Below are positions 1 to 9,533 of a stretch of DNA of 64,000 nucleotides, piece after piece. The notes beneath the pieces are model-generated. The model searched no databases. It worked only from the letters and a program-made list of their open reading frames with translations, and was not told where the DNA came from. Positions within the stretch are counted from its first letter, which is position 1, and each line of letters begins with the position of its first letter. The stretch comes from an uncultured Alphaproteobacteria bacterium (GTDB lineage Bacteria > Pseudomonadota > Alphaproteobacteria > HIMB59 > GCA-002718135), in contig CABZFN010000007.1 in the NCBI GenBank assembly GCA_902525035.1, forward strand, positions 1-64,000. The letters run 5' to 3'. Both the position numbers and the translations under genes were made by a program.

Positions 1-1375
1 TACAACATTCTCTCCTGAAGCAATAAATAGTTTCAAAAATGAAATAACTAAAACTATATTTGAAAATGATATTAATTTTTTTGAAGTTGTTTTTGACGAA
101 AAAGTTATAAACAATGATATTGAAATTGCTTTTAATATAATTCCAATTAAACCAAAATATGCTGAACAAATAAATATAGTTGGTAATTATCGAACATTTG
201 ATTATGTAATTAGAAGAGAACTTGAAATTGTTGAAGGTGATGCTTTTTATACAAACCAATTAGAAAATATAAGAAAAAAATTAATTTCTTTAAATTTATT
301 TGAAACAGTAAATGTAAAAGAAGAAATTATTGATAATGATACAATTAATTTAATTATTGAAGTTAAAGAAAAACAAACTGGCTCATTTAACGCAGGAGTT
401 TCTGTTGGTACTTTAGATGGTTTTGCTATTGTTACAGGTTTGAGAGAAAGAAATTTTTATGGTACTGGTAGATCTTTAGATGTTTTAATTAATACTTCGG
501 AAGATAAAAATCAATTTAAATTAATTACTACTGACAGATTTTCATATGAAAATAATGCTGATATAAGCTATAGTTTAAATTATAAACAAAATGATTTCTC
601 TAATGCTAGCTCCTATAAGTTAGACACCTTTAGTGCTGGTATTGGCGTTAGTTATAAAATTAATAAAAATCTTTATCATAATGTTGATCTTGAATATGTT
701 TTAAAAGATTATAAAGTTACTAATAGCTCCACTGTATCTGAATCAATTGCAAAATCTTCTGGAGCTAATATGAGTTATCTTATTAAAAACAATATACGAT
801 TTTCAACTATCAATCCAGGTTTTATCCCTAAAATAGGAAATTATTTGAATTATAATAATACTATTGAAACCCCTACAAGTTCAAGTAATGGTTATGTAAG
901 AAATATTATTACAATTAAAAATTATTATAATAAAAATAATAATATATTTTCTCTACAAACAAAACTTGGTAATATTTTTTCTTTAAGTAATAATGATATA
1001 CTTACTGATGATAAATTTGCACTTGGTGGAAGATGGTTAAGGGGATTTGATAATTATGGTGTCGGTCCTCGCAATTCAAGAAATTCATATGTTGGAGGAA
1101 ATAATATTGCTGTAACGAAACTAGATTATTCATATGAAGTTACAAATCAATCAAATTTTCCAATTTTTATAAATATTTTTAATGATTATGGTTTAATTTG
1201 GGACAATAAAACCAAACCAACACACAGCAATAATAGTTTAAGATCATCTGCAGGATTTGGAATAAAGTATTATTCTCCTATTGGTCCTATTGCATTCACC
1301 TGGGGTTTTCCTCTTATTGATGAAGAATATGACATTAAGAGAATGTTTTTATTTTCAATAGGAAATATAGATTGA
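1..1375 (+). CDS. bamA: Outer membrane protein assembly factor BamA, 5'-truncated by the window edge
   Basis: This is the C-terminal part of BamA, the outer-membrane insertase that folds beta-barrel proteins. The reading frame is open from base 2, giving about 457 visible residues; the signal peptide and early POTRA domains lie outside the window. The first 140 residues contain the last POTRA repeat (NIVGNYRTFDYVIRRELEI, then LNLFETVNV). The barrel follows, with the conserved lid-loop motif as LRGFDNYGVGPR. The C-terminus reads FLFSIGNID, so the usual terminal aromatic residue is absent. The stop codon overlaps the TTG start of the next gene. bamA-ompH-lpxD-fabZ-lpxA is a conserved proteobacterial order, which supports the call. 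The family is certain; the 5' end is not visible. Confidence 0.95.
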   Translation, partial: TTFSPEAINSFKNEITKTIFENDINFFEVVFDEKVINNDIEIAFNIIPIKPKYAEQINIVGNYRTFDYVIRRELEIVEGDAFYTNQLENIRKKLISLNLFETVNVKEEIIDNDTINLIIEVKEKQTGSFNAGVSVGTLDGFAIVTGLRERNFYGTGRSLDVLINTSEDKNQFKLITTDRFSYENNADISYSLNYKQNDFSNASSYKLDTFSAGIGVSYKINKNLYHNVDLEYVLKDYKVTNSSTVSESIAKSSGANMSYLIKNNIRFSTINPGFIPKIGNYLNYNNTIETPTSSSNGYVRNIITIKNYYNKNNNIFSLQTKLGNIFSLSNNDILTDDKFALGGRWLRGFDNYGVGPRNSRNSYVGGNNIAVTKLDYSYEVTNQSNFPIFINIFNDYGLIWDNKTKPTHSNNSLRSSAGFGIKYYSPIGPIAFTWGFPLIDEEYDIKRMFLFSIGNID

Positions 1376-1902
1376 GATTATTCTTTGTAATTTTTTTAAC
1401 TATTAATTTTTATTGCATAGGTATTTTTGCTCAATCAATAGTTGTAGTTAATATTCAGTTTTTGATTGATAATAATAAAATTTATTTAGAGACAATTAAA
1501 GAAATTGAAAAATTAAGAGAAAAACATTTAAAAAATTTTACACTAAAGGAAAAAGAATTAAATAAAATGATTAATGAAATTGAAGATTCAAAAATAATTT
1601 TAGAAGAAAGTGAATTAAATTTATTGATTAATAATTATAATAATGAACTAAATAAATTTTCTATTCTTATTGAAGAATTTAATTATCATTTTCAAAATCA
1701 AATCAATATAATAAGGAAAAGAGTGCTACAGGAAATAGTTGTATTACTAGAAAAATATGCTACTAAAAACAACAATGATTTAATTTTTGATTCTACTAGT
1801 TATCTTATAGCATCAAATTCTATAGATATTACTGATACTATTAATAATCAATTAGAAAAAATTAATTTTAATTTGGAATATAACGATTTTGAAAAAAATT
1901 AA
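1372..1902 (+). CDS. skp: Skp/OmpH-like periplasmic chaperone
   Basis: This encodes a 176-residue secreted helical protein of the Skp/OmpH family, which holds unfolded outer-membrane proteins on their way to BamA. A hydrophobic signal peptide fills the first 20 residues and probably ends near FAQS. The mature start, IVVVNIQFLIDNN, resembles the family's small beta core. A long Lys/Glu/Asn-rich region with coiled-coil character spans roughly residues 40-130. The start is a TTG sharing bases with the bamA stop, and the 3' end overlaps lpxD by 14 bases, implying translational coupling. Sequence conservation in this family is weak, so the assignment rests on length, signal peptide, coiled coil and position between bamA and lpxD. 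Confidence 0.85.
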   Translation: MRLFFVIFLTINFYCIGIFAQSIVVVNIQFLIDNNKIYLETIKEIEKLREKHLKNFTLKEKELNKMINEIEDSKIILEESELNLLINNYNNELNKFSILIEEFNYHFQNQINIIRKRVLQEIVVLLEKYATKNNNDLIFDSTSYLIASNSIDITDTINNQLEKINFNLEYNDFEKN

Positions 1903-2875
1903 ATATAAAGAAATTAAAGAAATTCTAAAAAAAAATTCTTTAGAAGTTGAATCAAATATTTCTGATGAAGAAATATTTTTAAGTTTAAAATCTATTTCAA
2001 ATTCGTCTGAAAATGATTTATCTTTTTTTTCAAATATTAGATATCTTAATGTCTTAAAAAAAATAAAGGCAAAAGCTTGCTTAATTGAAGAAAAGTTTAT
2101 CAATTATCTTCCTGATAATTGTTATCCCATTATAGTTATTGATCCATATTTGGCTTTAGCTTTTGTAAGTAATTTATTTAATAGTGAAGTTTTGAAATCG
2201 AATGGAATTATTTCAACTAATACTTCTATAGATTCAAATTGTAAAATTCATAAAAATGTTCAAATAAATCCATTTACAATGATACTTAACGATACCGAAA
2301 TTAAAGACGGTGTTTATATTGGTTCAAATTCAAGTATTGGCCCAAATGTTATTATAAATAAAGATGTTGTTGTTCATGATAACGTTTCTATTTCAAATGC
2401 AATAATAATGGAAAATTGTATAATTAAATCTGGTGCTAGAATAGGTGGTACAGGTTTTGGTTTTGAAATGAAAACTAAACAGAAAATTAGTCATAGTGGA
2501 AATGTTTTAATTGGTAAAAATTCTTCAATTGGATCTAACACTACTATTGATAGAGCAGTTTTTGACTCAACTTCCATAGGTGAATTTTCTAATATAGATA
2601 ACTTAGTTCAAATAGCTCATAATGTTAATATTGGAAATTTTGCAGTAATTGCTGCTCAAGTTGGCATTGCTGGAAGTACAAAAATTGGTAATTATGTTAA
2701 AATTGGTGGACAAGTAGGTATATCAGGACATTTAGTAATAGGTGATAATGTTACTATTGCCGGTAAAAGTGGAGTAACAAAAAATATAACTAATAATGCA
2801 ATCATTGCCGGTTTTCCAGCAAAAGATATTAAGTTATGGAAGAAAGAAATCATAAGAAATAGTTTAAGAAAATGA
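1889..2875 (+). CDS. lpxD: UDP-3-O-acyl-glucosamine N-acyltransferase LpxD
   Basis: LpxD adds the second 3-hydroxyacyl chain, from acyl-ACP to UDP-3-O-acyl-glucosamine, in the third step of lipid A synthesis. The 328-residue length is normal for the family. An N-terminal uridine-binding domain of about 100 residues is followed by many hexapeptide repeats of a left-handed beta helix (for example IDSNCKIHKNVQINPF). The catalytic His is expected in the stretch NLVQIAHNVNIG. The start codon is TTG, overlapping ompH. The gene overlaps fabZ by four bases, so it sits inside a tightly coupled lipid A operon. Confidence 0.95.
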   Translation: MKKIKYKEIKEILKKNSLEVESNISDEEIFLSLKSISNSSENDLSFFSNIRYLNVLKKIKAKACLIEEKFINYLPDNCYPIIVIDPYLALAFVSNLFNSEVLKSNGIISTNTSIDSNCKIHKNVQINPFTMILNDTEIKDGVYIGSNSSIGPNVIINKDVVVHDNVSISNAIIMENCIIKSGARIGGTGFGFEMKTKQKISHSGNVLIGKNSSIGSNTTIDRAVFDSTSIGEFSNIDNLVQIAHNVNIGNFAVIAAQVGIAGSTKIGNYVKIGGQVGISGHLVIGDNVTIAGKSGVTKNITNNAIIAGFPAKDIKLWKKEIIRNSLRK

Positions 2876-3306
2876 AATTAAATATAGAAGAAATTAAAAA
2901 CCTTATTCCGCATAGAGATCCTTTTTTATTTGTTAATACTTGTGAGATAATTACACCTGGTGAGCATGGTAAATCTGAAAAATTATTTACTGAAAATGAG
3001 TACTTTTTTAATGGACACTTTCCTAATAATCCAATTGTTCCTGGAGTAATTATTGTTGAAGCGATGGCTCAAACTGCTGGCATAGTTGTTTCATACAAAC
3101 TTAAAGAATTTAGAGAAAAGTCGGTTTTATTCATGAGTGTAAATAAAGCTAAATTTAGAAAACCTATATTCCCAAATGAAAAAGTATCATTTGAAGTAAA
3201 TTTTGTTAATAGTGTTAGAGATGTCTATAAATTTGAAGGTACTTGCTACAAGGAAGATGTAAAAGTTTGTGAGGCTGAGTTTTCAGCAATGATAACTTAT
3301 AAGTAA
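2872..3306 (+). CDS. fabZ: 3-hydroxyacyl-[ACP] dehydratase FabZ
   Basis: FabZ dehydrates 3-hydroxyacyl-ACP in fatty acid elongation and competes with LpxA/LpxD for the same substrates. The 144-residue protein has the hot-dog fold signature. LIPHRDPFLFV opens the protein, and the active-site segment is FNGHFPNNPIVPGVIIVEAM, with the catalytic His and Glu. Its ATG overlaps the lpxD stop codon. Location between lpxD and lpxA is the standard order and links fatty-acid and lipid A flux. About 60 non-coding bases follow it, the largest gap in this operon. Confidence 0.97.
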   Translation: MKLNIEEIKNLIPHRDPFLFVNTCEIITPGEHGKSEKLFTENEYFFNGHFPNNPIVPGVIIVEAMAQTAGIVVSYKLKEFREKSVLFMSVNKAKFRKPIFPNEKVSFEVNFVNSVRDVYKFEGTCYKEDVKVCEAEFSAMITYK

Positions 3307-3366
3307 TAATCGGAAATATATTATTTATTTTAAGTTACATTTTCATAATTTAATAAAGTCATTCAT

Positions 3367-4152
3367 ATGATCCATCCTTCAGCTGTTGTTTCAAATAATG
3401 CGGAAATTGACGAAACAACAAACATTGGCCCATTTTGTATTATTGGAAATGGGGTAAAAATTGGAAAAAACAATAATCTAATTTCTCATGTTTCTATTAT
3501 TGGTGATACAATTATTGAAAATAATAACACGTTTTATCCATTTTGTTCAATTGGCTCAGAACCTCAAGACTTAAAATACAATAAAGAAAAATCATATATT
3601 AAAATTGGCAGCAATAATAAATTTAGAGAAAATGTTACTGTAAATCCAGGGACCTCTGGAGGGGGATTAAAAACAATAATATCTAATCATTGTTTATTTA
3701 TGGTAGGTTCGCACGTAGCACATGATTGTATTATTAAATCAAATGTTATTTTAGCCAATAATGCCACTCTTGCAGGACATGTAGAAATTGATCATAATGC
3801 AATTTTAGGAGGTAATTCAGCAATTCATCAATTTGTTAGAATAGGAAAATATGCAATGATTGGAGGTATGAGTGGTGTTGAAAAAGATATCATACCATAT
3901 GGTTTGTATACAGGAATAAGAGAAAATTTGAAAAGCTTAAACATCATTGGCTTAAAAAGAAAAGGCTTAACATCTAATTCAATTAATGAAATTAAAAATC
4001 TCATAAATGTAATTTTTGATAAAAATGATACTATTGAAAATAATATTAAAAATAATTTTGTTGAAAGTTCTGAAATTTTAGAAATTAATGAAGTAATTGA
4101 TTTTCTAAACTCAAATTCAAAAAGAGGTATTACCACTTTTGAAAATGACTAA
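3367..4152 (+). CDS. lpxA: UDP-N-acetylglucosamine O-acyltransferase LpxA
   Basis: LpxA catalyses the first step of lipid A synthesis, transfer of 3-hydroxyacyl from ACP to UDP-GlcNAc. The 261-residue protein starts with the typical MIHPSAVVSNNAEID and is made of hexapeptide repeats of a left-handed beta helix. The catalytic-His region is seen as VGSHVAHDCII, and GGNSAIHQFVRIGKYAMIGG is another strongly conserved block. The C-terminal third is helical, as in the family. It is followed by lpxI with overlap, consistent with one transcript. Confidence 0.97.
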   Translation: MIHPSAVVSNNAEIDETTNIGPFCIIGNGVKIGKNNNLISHVSIIGDTIIENNNTFYPFCSIGSEPQDLKYNKEKSYIKIGSNNKFRENVTVNPGTSGGGLKTIISNHCLFMVGSHVAHDCIIKSNVILANNATLAGHVEIDHNAILGGNSAIHQFVRIGKYAMIGGMSGVEKDIIPYGLYTGIRENLKSLNIIGLKRKGLTSNSINEIKNLINVIFDKNDTIENNIKNNFVESSEILEINEVIDFLNSNSKRGITTFEND

Positions 4153-4957
4153 AATAGGAATAATTGCTGGCGATGGTAATTTGCCTCTATATATTGGTAA
4201 ATCACTATTAAGTAAAAATTATGATGTTACATTTTTATCTTTAAATAATAAAAATAATAAATTTTATAATAACCATCATGTTGTCGATTTAGACATCTTA
4301 TCAGTAAAAAAAATCTTTAAAGTTTTAGATTCAAATAAAATTAAATATATAATATTTGCAGGAAGCATAAAAAGACCTGGTATTAAAGATTTAGGTTTTG
4401 ATTTGCCAACATTATTACTTGCTAAAAGTCTTTTATTAGAAAAAAAAGGTGACAACAATCTTTTAATGAGCTTAAAGAAATATTTTGAAACTAAAGGATA
4501 TTTTTTTTTTAATTGGACTAAATATTGCAAGGAATTATTTTCAACTGAAATAAATTTAACAAAACTCAAACCTTCTAAAAATGCAATTTTAAATTTAAAA
4601 AAAGCAAAATCGATATATCAAATTTATAAGAAATTAGATGTTGGTCAGGCTATGATAATTCAAAATCAATTAGTTTTAGGATTAGAAGCTATAGAAGGTA
4701 CAGATGAATTGTTAAAAAGATGTAAAGAATATAAAAGAAAAGATGATAATGGTGTGCTGTTTAAATTTTCAAAACAAAACCAGAGTAATCTTATTGACAT
4801 TCCTTTAATTGGCTTAGATACAATTAAAAATTTAAAAAAATATAATTATGAAGGTGTATTTTTGCAAAAAAATAAGTGTTTAATTTTAGATAAGAAAAAA
4901 ATTATTGATTATGCTAGTCAAAATAACTTATTTATCTCATCAGTCGAATTAAATTGA
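4145..4957 (+). CDS. lpxI: UDP-2,3-diacylglucosamine diphosphatase LpxI (DUF1009)
   Basis: LpxI hydrolyses UDP-2,3-diacylglucosamine to lipid X, replacing LpxH in alphaproteobacteria. The protein begins MTKIGIIAGDGNLPLYIG, the hallmark N-terminus of this family. The C-terminal half carries the conserved DVGQAMIIQNQLVLGLEAIE and GLDTIKNLKKYNYEGVFLQ stretches. An in-frame TTG two codons upstream could also start translation, but the ATG gives the canonical N-terminus. Either start overlaps the end of lpxA. The position between lpxA and lpxB is diagnostic. Confidence 0.95.
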   Translation: MTKIGIIAGDGNLPLYIGKSLLSKNYDVTFLSLNNKNNKFYNNHHVVDLDILSVKKIFKVLDSNKIKYIIFAGSIKRPGIKDLGFDLPTLLLAKSLLLEKKGDNNLLMSLKKYFETKGYFFFNWTKYCKELFSTEINLTKLKPSKNAILNLKKAKSIYQIYKKLDVGQAMIIQNQLVLGLEAIEGTDELLKRCKEYKRKDDNGVLFKFSKQNQSNLIDIPLIGLDTIKNLKKYNYEGVFLQKNKCLILDKKKIIDYASQNNLFISSVELN

Positions 4958-6081
4958 AAAAAATAAAAATTTTTGTTTGTTGTACTGAACAATCTGGTGA
5001 AAATATTTGCTCAAATATTTTATCAAGAATGAATATAGATAAATACCAATTTGATGGAGTTTGTGGCAAACAATCTGCAAAATATATAACTAAAAAAATT
5101 TATGATTTATCGGAATTTAAATCTATTGGGCTTTTTGAAATAATATTTTCAATTTCAAAATATTTAAAAATGATAAGTAGATTAAAAAACTATATTATTA
5201 AGAATGATTATGATTTAGTTTTAACTATAGACTCACCAGATTTCAATTATAACCTTGTAAATCAATTAAGAAAATCAAATTATAAGAATAAAATAATACA
5301 TGTAGTTGCACCAACTGTTTGGGCCTGGAGATCATATAGGGCAAGGAAATTTGCAAATATTTTTGATGAAATTTTTCTATTGTTTAATTTTGAAAAAAAA
5401 TATTTTAATTTTGATAATCTAAATAAAACTTTTATTGGGCATCCAATTTTTCATATAAAAAAAAGAGAGAATAAAGGAAATTATAAGTACATTTCTTTCT
5501 TACCAGGTAGTAGACAAAATGAAGTATTAAAACTCATGAAATATTTCAGTTATATTGAAAATTATGTATCGAAGAATAATCTAAATTATAAAATATTTAT
5601 TCCAACTTTGCCTCATCTTGTCTCATTAATTAAAGAAAATACAAAAGAATGGAAAACTGAGACTATAATCTCAACTGATATGAGTAAATTTGATAAATAT
5701 TATGAAGATGTTTACATAAGTATAACTTGCTCTGGTACTGCATCTTTAGAAATTGCCAAAAGGAATATTCCTCAAATAGTAATCTATAAACTTAATTATT
5801 TCACAGAAATTTTAATAAAGCCTTTTGTAAGAGTCCAACATGCAAATCTTATAAATATTATAAGTAATCAAATGATTATTCCAGAAGTTCTTAACTCAAA
5901 TTTAAATGAAAAAAAGTTATTAAATATCTTTCTAAATTTATTTAATGATAAAAAAAAACAAGAAACTCAAATTAAATCAATTAATATGCAACTTAAAGAA
6001 ATTGTTAATGATTTTAGTCCTTATGATGTGAGTGTTAATCGTATAAATAAGTTAATTAATCCTTCTTCCAAAGCCAATTAA
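4954..6081 (+). CDS. lpxB: Lipid-A-disaccharide synthase LpxB
   Basis: LpxB is a peripheral membrane GT-B glycosyltransferase. It condenses UDP-2,3-diacylglucosamine with lipid X to form the lipid A disaccharide. The 375-residue protein shows the N-terminal [31 protein letters not shown] in the middle, the [10 protein letters not shown] start of the second Rossmann domain and the [10 protein letters not shown] nucleotide-binding motif. The start is a TTG overlapping the lpxI stop. Its 3' end overlaps the oppositely oriented gltA by 26 bases, so the last codons of both genes share DNA. Confidence 0.97.
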   Translation: MKKIKIFVCCTEQSGENICSNILSRMNIDKYQFDGVCGKQSAKYITKKIYDLSEFKSIGLFEIIFSISKYLKMISRLKNYIIKNDYDLVLTIDSPDFNYNLVNQLRKSNYKNKIIHVVAPTVWAWRSYRARKFANIFDEIFLLFNFEKKYFNFDNLNKTFIGHPIFHIKKRENKGNYKYISFLPGSRQNEVLKLMKYFSYIENYVSKNNLNYKIFIPTLPHLVSLIKENTKEWKTETIISTDMSKFDKYYEDVYISITCSGTASLEIAKRNIPQIVIYKLNYFTEILIKPFVRVQHANLINIISNQMIIPEVLNSNLNEKKLLNIFLNLFNDKKKQETQIKSINMQLKEIVNDFSPYDVSVNRINKLINPSSKAN

Positions 6082-7414
6082 AAATTGATTTTTTTTCTCT
6101 AGAAGATTCAACTTGATAAGGCCTAGCTTTATAACCTGTGTATAATTGGCGTGGTCTGCCAATTTTATTAATAGGATCTTCTATCATTTCTTTCCATTGT
6201 GATATCCATCCTACAGTTCTTCCTATTGCAAATAGCACTGTAAACATGCTTGTAGGGAAACCTAATGCTTTTAGAATTATGCCTGAATAGAAATCTACAT
6301 TTGGGAATAATTTTTTACTAATAAAGTATTCATCTTTCAGAGCTATTTTTTCTAATTCTATTGCAATTTTAAGCAATGGATCATCTTGCATATTTAACTC
6401 TTCTAAAACTTCATGCGCACTTTCTTTCATCACAGTGGCTCTTGGATCATAGTTTTTATAAACTCTATGCCCAAAACCCATTAATCTAAAAGAGTCATTT
6501 TTATCTTTAGCTTTATCTATAAATTTTTGTATATTTGATACATCACCAATTTCTTCTAACATTTTAATCACAGCTTCATTAGCTCCACCATGTGCTGGTC
6601 CCCATAAAGATGCAATACCAGCAGCAATACAAGCGAAAGGATTAGCGCCAGAGGAACCTGCCAATCTTACTGTTGAAGTGGATGCATTTTGTTCATGATC
6701 AGCATGTAATGTAAAAAATCTATCCATTGCCCTAACAATTTTTGGGCTCACCTTGTAATCTTCTGACGGCACAGAAAATGTCATGTATAAAAAATTTTCA
6801 GCATAAGAAAGATCATTTCTTGGATAAACAAATGGTTGACCAATGGAATATTTATAAGCCATTGCACCTATTGTGGGAATTTTTGCTATTAATCTATGAC
6901 AGGCAATCATTCTTTGATTAATATCTGAAAAATCTGTACTGTCATGATAAAAGGCCGATAGGGCACCAACAACACCAACCATAATTGCCATAGGGTGCGC
7001 ATCTCTACGAAAACCTCTATATAAATTTACTAGTTGCTCATGCAACATTGTATGATTGGTTATTACATCTTTAAATTTCTGCTTGTCTTCAGGAGATGGT
7101 AATTCACCGTGCAGTAAAAGATAACAAACTTCAAGAAATTCACTTTTTGAGGCCAAATCATGAATATCATATCCCCTGTGACGAAGAATTCCTTTTTCAC
7201 CATCAATATATGTTATTCCAGATTCACATGATGCAGTTGAAGTAAAACCTGGATCAAAAGTAAATAAACCTGTTTCTTGATAAAGTTTACGAATATCCAA
7301 AACATTTGGACCATCTTTACTTTCAATAAGTGGAATTTGATACGATTTACCACTTTCATTATTAAATAGAGTAAACTGTTTATCGTTAATTTTTTTATCT
7401 TCGTAATCAGCCAT
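6056..7414 (-). CDS. gltA: Citrate synthase (type II)
   Basis: Citrate synthase condenses oxaloacetate and acetyl-CoA at the entry of the TCA cycle. The 452-residue length fits the hexameric type II enzymes. Active-site segments are visible: [17 protein letters not shown] with its His, [19 protein letters not shown] with the second His, and [14 protein letters not shown] with the catalytic Asp. An N-terminal beta-rich domain precedes them. It lies two bases downstream of gltX and is the last gene of a long minus-strand run. Its C-terminal codons (FNWLWKKD) overlap the end of lpxB on the other strand. Confidence 0.97.
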   Translation of the reverse strand: MADYEDKKINDKQFTLFNNESGKSYQIPLIESKDGPNVLDIRKLYQETGLFTFDPGFTSTASCESGITYIDGEKGILRHRGYDIHDLASKSEFLEVCYLLLHGELPSPEDKQKFKDVITNHTMLHEQLVNLYRGFRRDAHPMAIMVGVVGALSAFYHDSTDFSDINQRMIACHRLIAKIPTIGAMAYKYSIGQPFVYPRNDLSYAENFLYMTFSVPSEDYKVSPKIVRAMDRFFTLHADHEQNASTSTVRLAGSSGANPFACIAAGIASLWGPAHGGANEAVIKMLEEIGDVSNIQKFIDKAKDKNDSFRLMGFGHRVYKNYDPRATVMKESAHEVLEELNMQDDPLLKIAIELEKIALKDEYFISKKLFPNVDFYSGIILKALGFPTSMFTVLFAIGRTVGWISQWKEMIEDPINKIGRPRQLYTGYKARPYQVESSREKKSIFNWLWKKD

Positions 7415-7416
7415 AT

Positions 7417-8817
7417 TTAATCACCTATATATTGATTTAATCTATCAATAGTATCTTTTTTACCTAATATTACAAAAATATCAGAAATTGAAGGTCCTTG
7501 ATAGGAATTTATTAATAAAAATCTTATTGGCTTACCTAAAACAGGGAATTTAATTTTATTATTTTTTAAAAAATCATTAATGACATTTTGAATATTATCT
7601 CTATTCCAATCATTTATTTCCCCAATTGAATTTAAAAATTCTTTAAAAATACTACCAAATTCTAAGCTCAGTTTTTCTGTCTTATTTATTTTATAATTTT
7701 CATCAAAATAAACTTTAATTGTATCATTCAAATCACTTAGTTTTTTTATATCTTTTTTATAAACATTAAAAATATTTTTCATTTTTGTCTCATCTTTTTG
7801 TAGATATTTATTTAATTCAACATCACTTTCACAAAAGTTTATGAATTTTTCTATTCCGTTTTCTTTTCTTAAATAAAAATTATTAAAAAAATCTAATTTA
7901 TCAAAACTAAATATACTAGATGATTTAGATAAATTTGATATTTCAAAATTTTCAATTATTTCCTCTAATTCAATAGTTTCTGATTTTTCTTGGTTATTTG
8001 ACCAACCTAAAAGTATAAGATTGTTAATAATTGCTTCTTTTAAATAACCGTCTTTTTTTAAATCTAAAATATTTACGGCACCATGTCTTTTTGATAATTT
8101 TGTTCCATCTTCTCCGTGAATAAGAGGAATATGAGCATATTGAGGTATATCCCAATTCATAAATTTATATATGTAGTATTGTCTAAAAGTATTAATAAAA
8201 TGATCATCACCTCTAATAATATAATTAATTCCTAAATCATGATCATCCACTACTACAGATAACATATACGTGGGTGATTGATCTTTTCTTAGTAAAATAA
8301 AATCATCTAACTCTAAATTTGCTACTGTAACGTCTCCTTGAATTGTATCTTTAATTTTTAAATTGCCTTCATCTGGCACATCTAATCTAACTACAAAACC
8401 TTCATCTCTACTTTGAATATCATTATCATTTTTACATTCAGTACATATTTTTTTAGAATAATTTTTATTTTCTTTAATTAACTTTCTTTGGTTAGCTATT
8501 TTTTCTTCAGAACATACGCATTTAAAAGCTTGTTTTTTTTGAAGTAATTCTCTAGCAATTTCTTGATGCCTTGATAATCTTTTAGATTGAACTTGAATTT
8601 CCTCATCCCAATTAAGCCCAAGCCATTTTAAAGAATTAGTTATGTTATCTGTGTATTCTTGTTTTGATCTTTCATGATCTGTATCCTCAATTCTCAAGTA
8701 AAATTTAGATGATGCTGATTTTTTACTTACAATATAATTAATTAAAGCAGTTCTAGTACCTCCAAGATGTAGATTGCCAGTAGGAGAGGGTGCAAATCGT
8801 GTTTGTAACATAGTCAT
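7417..8817 (-). CDS. gltX: Glutamyl-tRNA synthetase
   Basis: This class I synthetase charges tRNA-Glu. Because gatCAB is also in the window, it probably also misacylates tRNA-Gln for later amidation; that is inference. The HIGH-like motif is in [19 protein letters not shown] and the KMSKS-like motif is [11 protein letters not shown]. Four Cys residues (CVCS near residue 99 and CTEC about 30 residues on) look like the zinc site seen in many bacterial GltX proteins. Two ATGs six bases apart (MTML) could start translation. The gene lies directly after lexA, where many alphaproteobacteria have comEC in between. Confidence 0.96.
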   Translation of the reverse strand: MTMLQTRFAPSPTGNLHLGGTRTALINYIVSKKSASSKFYLRIEDTDHERSKQEYTDNITNSLKWLGLNWDEEIQVQSKRLSRHQEIARELLQKKQAFKCVCSEEKIANQRKLIKENKNYSKKICTECKNDNDIQSRDEGFVVRLDVPDEGNLKIKDTIQGDVTVANLELDDFILLRKDQSPTYMLSVVVDDHDLGINYIIRGDDHFINTFRQYYIYKFMNWDIPQYAHIPLIHGEDGTKLSKRHGAVNILDLKKDGYLKEAIINNLILLGWSNNQEKSETIELEEIIENFEISNLSKSSSIFSFDKLDFFNNFYLRKENGIEKFINFCESDVELNKYLQKDETKMKNIFNVYKKDIKKLSDLNDTIKVYFDENYKINKTEKLSLEFGSIFKEFLNSIGEINDWNRDNIQNVINDFLKNNKIKFPVLGKPIRFLLINSYQGPSISDIFVILGKKDTIDRLNQYIGD

Positions 8818-8837
8818 CTAAAAATTAAGATAAACTA

Positions 8838-9464
8838 TTAATTATATTTTCTTATAATACCAGATAAAGTCCCTTGGACTTGTATTTCACCTGCTTCATA
8901 TTCCTTTGTCTGAAAACTTTGATTAGCAGGAATTAACAAAACTTTGTTTCGATCAAATTTAATAGTTTTTAGAGTAACCTCGTTATCTTGTGTAATAACA
9001 GCTGCAATTTTTCCATTTTCAACATTATTTGTCTTTTTTATCACAGCAATATCACCGTCAAATATTCCTTTATCTATCATAGATAGACCTTTTACTTTTA
9101 ATCCAAAATATTTAGCATTTGGTGATGTCATCGAAGAGGGTACAGAAACAAATTCATCAGCATTTTCAATAGCTTCTATTGCTTCACCTGCAGCTATTGC
9201 ACCAATTAATGGGATATTAATGCTATTCGACAAAGAATTTTCATTATCAATATTATCTTTATTAATAATTTCCATTGCTCTTGCCTTGTGCTTTAATCTT
9301 TTAATAAAACCTCTTTCTTCTAGACTTGTTATTAATCTATGAATACCTGACTTTGATTTCAGATTAACTGCACTTTTCATTTCCTCAAAAGAAGGGGAAA
9401 TTTCATTACTTGAAATGTAATTTTTTAAATAATCGTATAGCTCTTTTTGTTTTTTAGTAAGCAT
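8838..9464 (-). CDS. lexA: SOS response repressor LexA
   Basis: LexA represses DNA-damage genes and inactivates itself by RecA-stimulated autocleavage. The N-terminal winged helix includes MLTKKQKELYDYLKNYI and SGIHRLITSLEERGFI. The cleavage site is the Ala-Gly in GAIAAGEAIEA. The catalytic Ser lies in VKGLSMIDKGIFDGD and the Lys in EVTLKTIKF. I chose the ATG giving 208 residues, which matches the family N-terminus. The next upstream in-frame start would put an SOS box inside the coding region. The gene follows moaC; moeA and comEC, its frequent flanks, are absent. Confidence 0.96.
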   Translation of the reverse strand: MLTKKQKELYDYLKNYISSNEISPSFEEMKSAVNLKSKSGIHRLITSLEERGFIKRLKHKARAMEIINKDNIDNENSLSNSINIPLIGAIAAGEAIEAIENADEFVSVPSSMTSPNAKYFGLKVKGLSMIDKGIFDGDIAVIKKTNNVENGKIAAVITQDNEVTLKTIKFDRNKVLLIPANQSFQTKEYEAGEIQVQGTLSGIIRKYN

Positions 9465-9468
9465 TATC

Positions 9469-9483
9469 GTTCTATATATGTTC
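9469..9483 (-). promoter_or_regulatory. Alphaproteobacterial SOS box (LexA operator) of lexA
   Basis: The sequence GTTCtatatatGTTC is an exact match to the direct-repeat LexA operator GTTC-N7-GTTC known from alphaproteobacteria. On the coding strand it reads GAAC-N7-GAAC and ends four bases before the lexA start codon. Binding there would block transcription, and possibly ribosome access, so it fits negative autoregulation. It also argues for the shorter lexA start. No similar box was noticed elsewhere, although the window was not scanned exhaustively. Confidence 0.85.
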
Positions 9484-9510
9484 TTTAAGATCAAAACAAG
9501 AACAAATATA

Positions 9511-9533
9511 AATAACTATATTTTTCAGTTATT
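9511..9533 (-). terminator. Weak hairpin between moaC and lexA
   Basis: AATAACT and AGTTATT form a 7-bp inverted repeat with a 9-base loop, starting right at the moaC stop codon on the minus strand and followed by an A/T-rich stretch. It may end or process the trp-moaC transcript before the separately regulated lexA gene. The stem is A/T-rich and weak, so this is tentative. Confidence 0.35.

Noticed and set aside
9465..9494. Upstream start for lexA adding ten residues
   Set aside because: It lacks family similarity and would place the SOS box inside the coding region; the ATG giving MLTKKQKELYDYL is preferred.
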